Below, piece by piece: positions 61,869-64,000 of a DNA stretch of 64,000 bases. How positions within the stretch are numbered: position 1 is the first letter of the stretch; each line of letters starts with the position of its first letter. The DNA is from a bacterium. Its GTDB lineage: Bacteria; Bacillota; Clostridia; Oscillospirales; Oscillospiraceae. The position numbers were made by a program, and so were the translations under genes. The notes under the pieces are model-generated. The model made no database searches. It was not told where the DNA came from and saw nothing but the letters and a program-made list of their open reading frames with translations. The stretch lies in contig SFVC01000005.1 of NCBI GenBank assembly GCA_004560375.1, positions 1-64,000 on the forward strand, written 5' to 3'.

Positions 61869-64000
61869 ATGCTGAAGAAAACAGATCAACTCAGCGAAGC
61901 CATCGCCCGCTTCAACGGCGGCGTCAGCCGGGATGCCTACCGGTTCCTGGGCTGCCATAAGCAGACGGTGGACGGACAGGAGGGCTATGTCTTCCGGGTA
62001 TGGGCGCCCCACGCCAAAAGCGTGCGGGTGCTGGGCAGCTTCAACGGCTGGGACACGGGGGCCCCCGCTATGGAGCGCGTGGAGGCCGCCATCTGGGAGC
62101 GGTTTGTCCCCGGCGTCCAGACCTATGACGAGTACAAATTCTACATTGAGCGGCCCGACGGCTCCTTTGTGTTCCGGGCCGACCCCTACGCCACCCACTC
62201 CGCCACCCGGCCCAACAACGCCAGCAAGGTGTTCGACCTGGACGGCTTTTCCTGGACGGACGAGGCCTACCGCCAGAAGCGGGCCCGGCGGGACGTGCTG
62301 AAAAGCCCCATGAACATCTATGAGATGCACCTGGGATCCTGGCGGCGGCACGAGGACGGCAACTTCCTGTCCTATGTGGACTGCGCCAGGGAGCTGGTGC
62401 CCTATCTGAAGGAGATGGGCTACACCCACGTGGAGCTGCTCCCCGTCAGCGAGTACCCCTATGACCCCTCCTGGGGCTATCAGGTCACCGGCTACTACGC
62501 CCCCACCTCCCGGTACGGCACCCCCCACGACTTCATGAAGTTCGTGGATCTGTGCCACGAGGGGGGCATCGGCGTCATCATCGACTGGGTGGGGGCCCAC
62601 TTCCCCCGGGACGAGTGCGGCCTGTTCGAGTTTGACGGCGGCTACTGCTACGAGCCCGCCGACCCCCTGCGCCGGGATCACCCCGACTGGGGCACCCGCA
62701 TCTTTGACTACGGGCGCAACGAGGTGCGCTCCTTCCTGATCTCCAACGTGGTGTATTGGCTGGAGAAGTTCCATGTGGACGGCATCCGGGTGGACGCGGT
62801 GGCCTCTATGCTCTACCTGGACTACGGCCGCCGGGACGGCCAGTGGCGGCCCAACCAGTACGGCAACAACATCAACCTGGACGCGGTGGCCTTCCTCCAG
62901 GACATGAACGCCGCCGCCTTCGCCTTCGACCCCCACGCCATCATGGTGGCGGAGGAGTCCACCGCCTACGCCAACGTCACCAAGCCCAAGGAGAACTTCA
63001 ACGGCCTGGGCTTCAACTTCAAGTGGAACATGGGCTGGATGCACGACATGATCGACTATATGTCCACCGATCCCCTGTTCCGCAAGGGCAAGCACAACAA
63101 CATCACCTTCTCCCTGACCTACGCCTTCTCGGAGAACTTCGTCCTGCCCCTGTCCCACGACGAGGTGGTGCACGGCAAGTGCTCCCTGATCAACAAGATG
63201 CCCGGCGACTACGCCGACAAGTTCCAGGGGCTGCGGGCCTTCTTCGGCTACATGATGACCCACCCGGGCAAGAAGCTGCTGTTCATGGGCGGCGAGTTCG
63301 GCCAGTTCATCGAGTGGGACGAGAAGAAGCAGCTGGACTGGTTCCTGCTGGACTTCGACAAGCACCACCAGCTCCAGACCTACGTGAAGGATCTGAACCA
63401 CTACTACCTGGATCACCCCGCCCTGTGGAGCAACGACACCGACTGGCAGGGCTTCCAGTGGATCGCCTGCGACGACAACGCCCAGAGCGTGATCTCCTTC
63501 CGCCGCATCGACGAGAAGGGCAAGGAGGTCATTGTGGTGTGCAACTTCTGCCCCGTGGAGCGCACCGGCTATGAGATTGGCGTGCCCAAGTCCGGTTCCT
63601 ATGTCCCCGTGCTGTCCAGCGACGACGCGAAATACGGCGGCGCGGGCACGGAGCTTGTCCCGGTAAAAGCAAAGAAGAAGGAGCGGCACGGCCTGCCCTA
63701 CTCCGTGTCCCTCACCCTGCCCGCCCTGTCCACGGTGATCTACGAGCGGCGCGTGATCCGGGGGGCCAAGGACGAGGGGGCTGGGGAGAAGGCCGCCCCG
63801 GCCAAAAAGCCCCGCAAGGCCCCGGCCAAAAAGGCCGCCGCCCAGACCGGGGAGACGGTCAAAGGGTTGCCCGAGGCCAAGAAGCCGGAGCACAAACCCG
63901 AGGTGGAGCGCAAGCCCGAGGCGGAGGCTGCGCCCGCCGCCGAAGCCCCCGCCCCCGCCAAGCCCCGGGTGAAGAAGGAAGACGGGGGGGAGGCCAAGCC
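61869..64000 (+). CDS. glgB: 1,4-alpha-glucan branching enzyme GlgB (3' end outside the window)
   Basis: GlgB forms alpha-1,6 branches in glycogen. About 710 residues are visible. A CBM48 domain (about 35-115) is followed by the GH13 catalytic domain with D309 (GIRVDAVAS), E362 (VAEEST) and H430-D431 (LSHDEVVHG). The domain ends near residue 627. Beyond this the frame continues at least 80 residues as a Lys/Pro/Ala/Glu-rich tail (AAPAKKPRKAPAKKAA and similar) not usual in GlgB. The stop lies beyond the window. Confidence 0.95.
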   Translation, partial: MLKKTDQLSEAIARFNGGVSRDAYRFLGCHKQTVDGQEGYVFRVWAPHAKSVRVLGSFNGWDTGAPAMERVEAAIWERFVPGVQTYDEYKFYIERPDGSFVFRADPYATHSATRPNNASKVFDLDGFSWTDEAYRQKRARRDVLKSPMNIYEMHLGSWRRHEDGNFLSYVDCARELVPYLKEMGYTHVELLPVSEYPYDPSWGYQVTGYYAPTSRYGTPHDFMKFVDLCHEGGIGVIIDWVGAHFPRDECGLFEFDGGYCYEPADPLRRDHPDWGTRIFDYGRNEVRSFLISNVVYWLEKFHVDGIRVDAVASMLYLDYGRRDGQWRPNQYGNNINLDAVAFLQDMNAAAFAFDPHAIMVAEESTAYANVTKPKENFNGLGFNFKWNMGWMHDMIDYMSTDPLFRKGKHNNITFSLTYAFSENFVLPLSHDEVVHGKCSLINKMPGDYADKFQGLRAFFGYMMTHPGKKLLFMGGEFGQFIEWDEKKQLDWFLLDFDKHHQLQTYVKDLNHYYLDHPALWSNDTDWQGFQWIACDDNAQSVISFRRIDEKGKEVIVVCNFCPVERTGYEIGVPKSGSYVPVLSSDDAKYGGAGTELVPVKAKKKERHGLPYSVSLTLPALSTVIYERRVIRGAKDEGAGEKAAPAKKPRKAPAKKAAAQTGETVKGLPEAKKPEHKPEVERKPEAEAAPAAEAPAPAKPRVKKEDGGEAK

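Overview
The window is a dense, G+C-rich stretch of bacterial chromosome. Gene content and order point to a spore-forming, Gram-positive member of the Clostridia, most likely a high-G+C Oscillospiraceae-type gut anaerobe (Flavonifractor / Lawsonibacter / Intestinimonas-like). The reasons are yqfC-yqfD-phoH-ybeY-era-yqzL-recO, dnaG-rpoD, a Firmicutes-style dcw cluster, Rex, MutS2, RecD2, an FMN riboswitch before ribU and a T-box before leuA. The genus is inferred; no rRNA is present to settle it.

Layout. 1-3.9 kb: recA-recX-rimO-pgsA. 3.9-4.9 kb: a convergent PiT phosphate transporter. 5.0-9.9 kb: dgt, a YigZ-family gene, dnaG and rpoD. 9.9-11.3 kb: a GNAT acetyltransferase and an RluA-type pseudouridine synthase, leftward. 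11.4-21.7 kb: the sporulation/RNA/repair block yqfC, yqfD, phoH, ybeY, era, a DUF3267 gene, yqzL, recO, a glycosyltransferase broken by an amber codon, and mutS2. A low-G+C two-gene module and a long hairpin split phoH from ybeY. 21.8-25.8 kb: HPr, uvrC, rsmD, coaD and a coiled-coil protein.

25.8-26.2 kb: two adjacent cloverleaf-like multi-hairpin elements, a terminator and the dcw promoter region. 26.2-39.1 kb: mraZ, rsmH, ftsL, a PASTA-containing PBP2, an orphan Mur-ligase-like fragment, mraY, ftsW, murG, murA, divIB, ftsZ and gluQ. This cluster lacks murC, murD, murE, murF and ftsA. 39.1-45.7 kb: guaB, a SLOG protein, riboswitch-controlled ribU, an aconitase-family hydratase, yajC and a TIGR04086 membrane protein. 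45.8-48.5 kb: an anti-sigma-like protein, a frameshifted ECF sigma gene, two tRNA-Ser genes, a second pair of multi-hairpin elements and a MATE remnant.

48.7-64 kb: rex with a coupled S-layer-homology protein, recD2, a leftward gtrA-gtrB-gtrII type glucosylation operon, T-box-controlled leuA, a 74-residue unknown protein, proC, yebC, a MATE transporter, and glgB with a Lys/Pro/Ala-rich tail that runs off the end.

Most genes are housekeeping and are arranged in tight operons with ATGA/GTGA overlaps. The parts that look unusual are the paired cloverleaf-like elements at two loci, the XRE/small-protein module inside the phoH-ybeY operon, the orphan Mur-like protein in the dcw cluster, and two single-lesion genes (an amber codon and a homopolymer frameshift). 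No CRISPR array, insertion sequence or prophage is visible.
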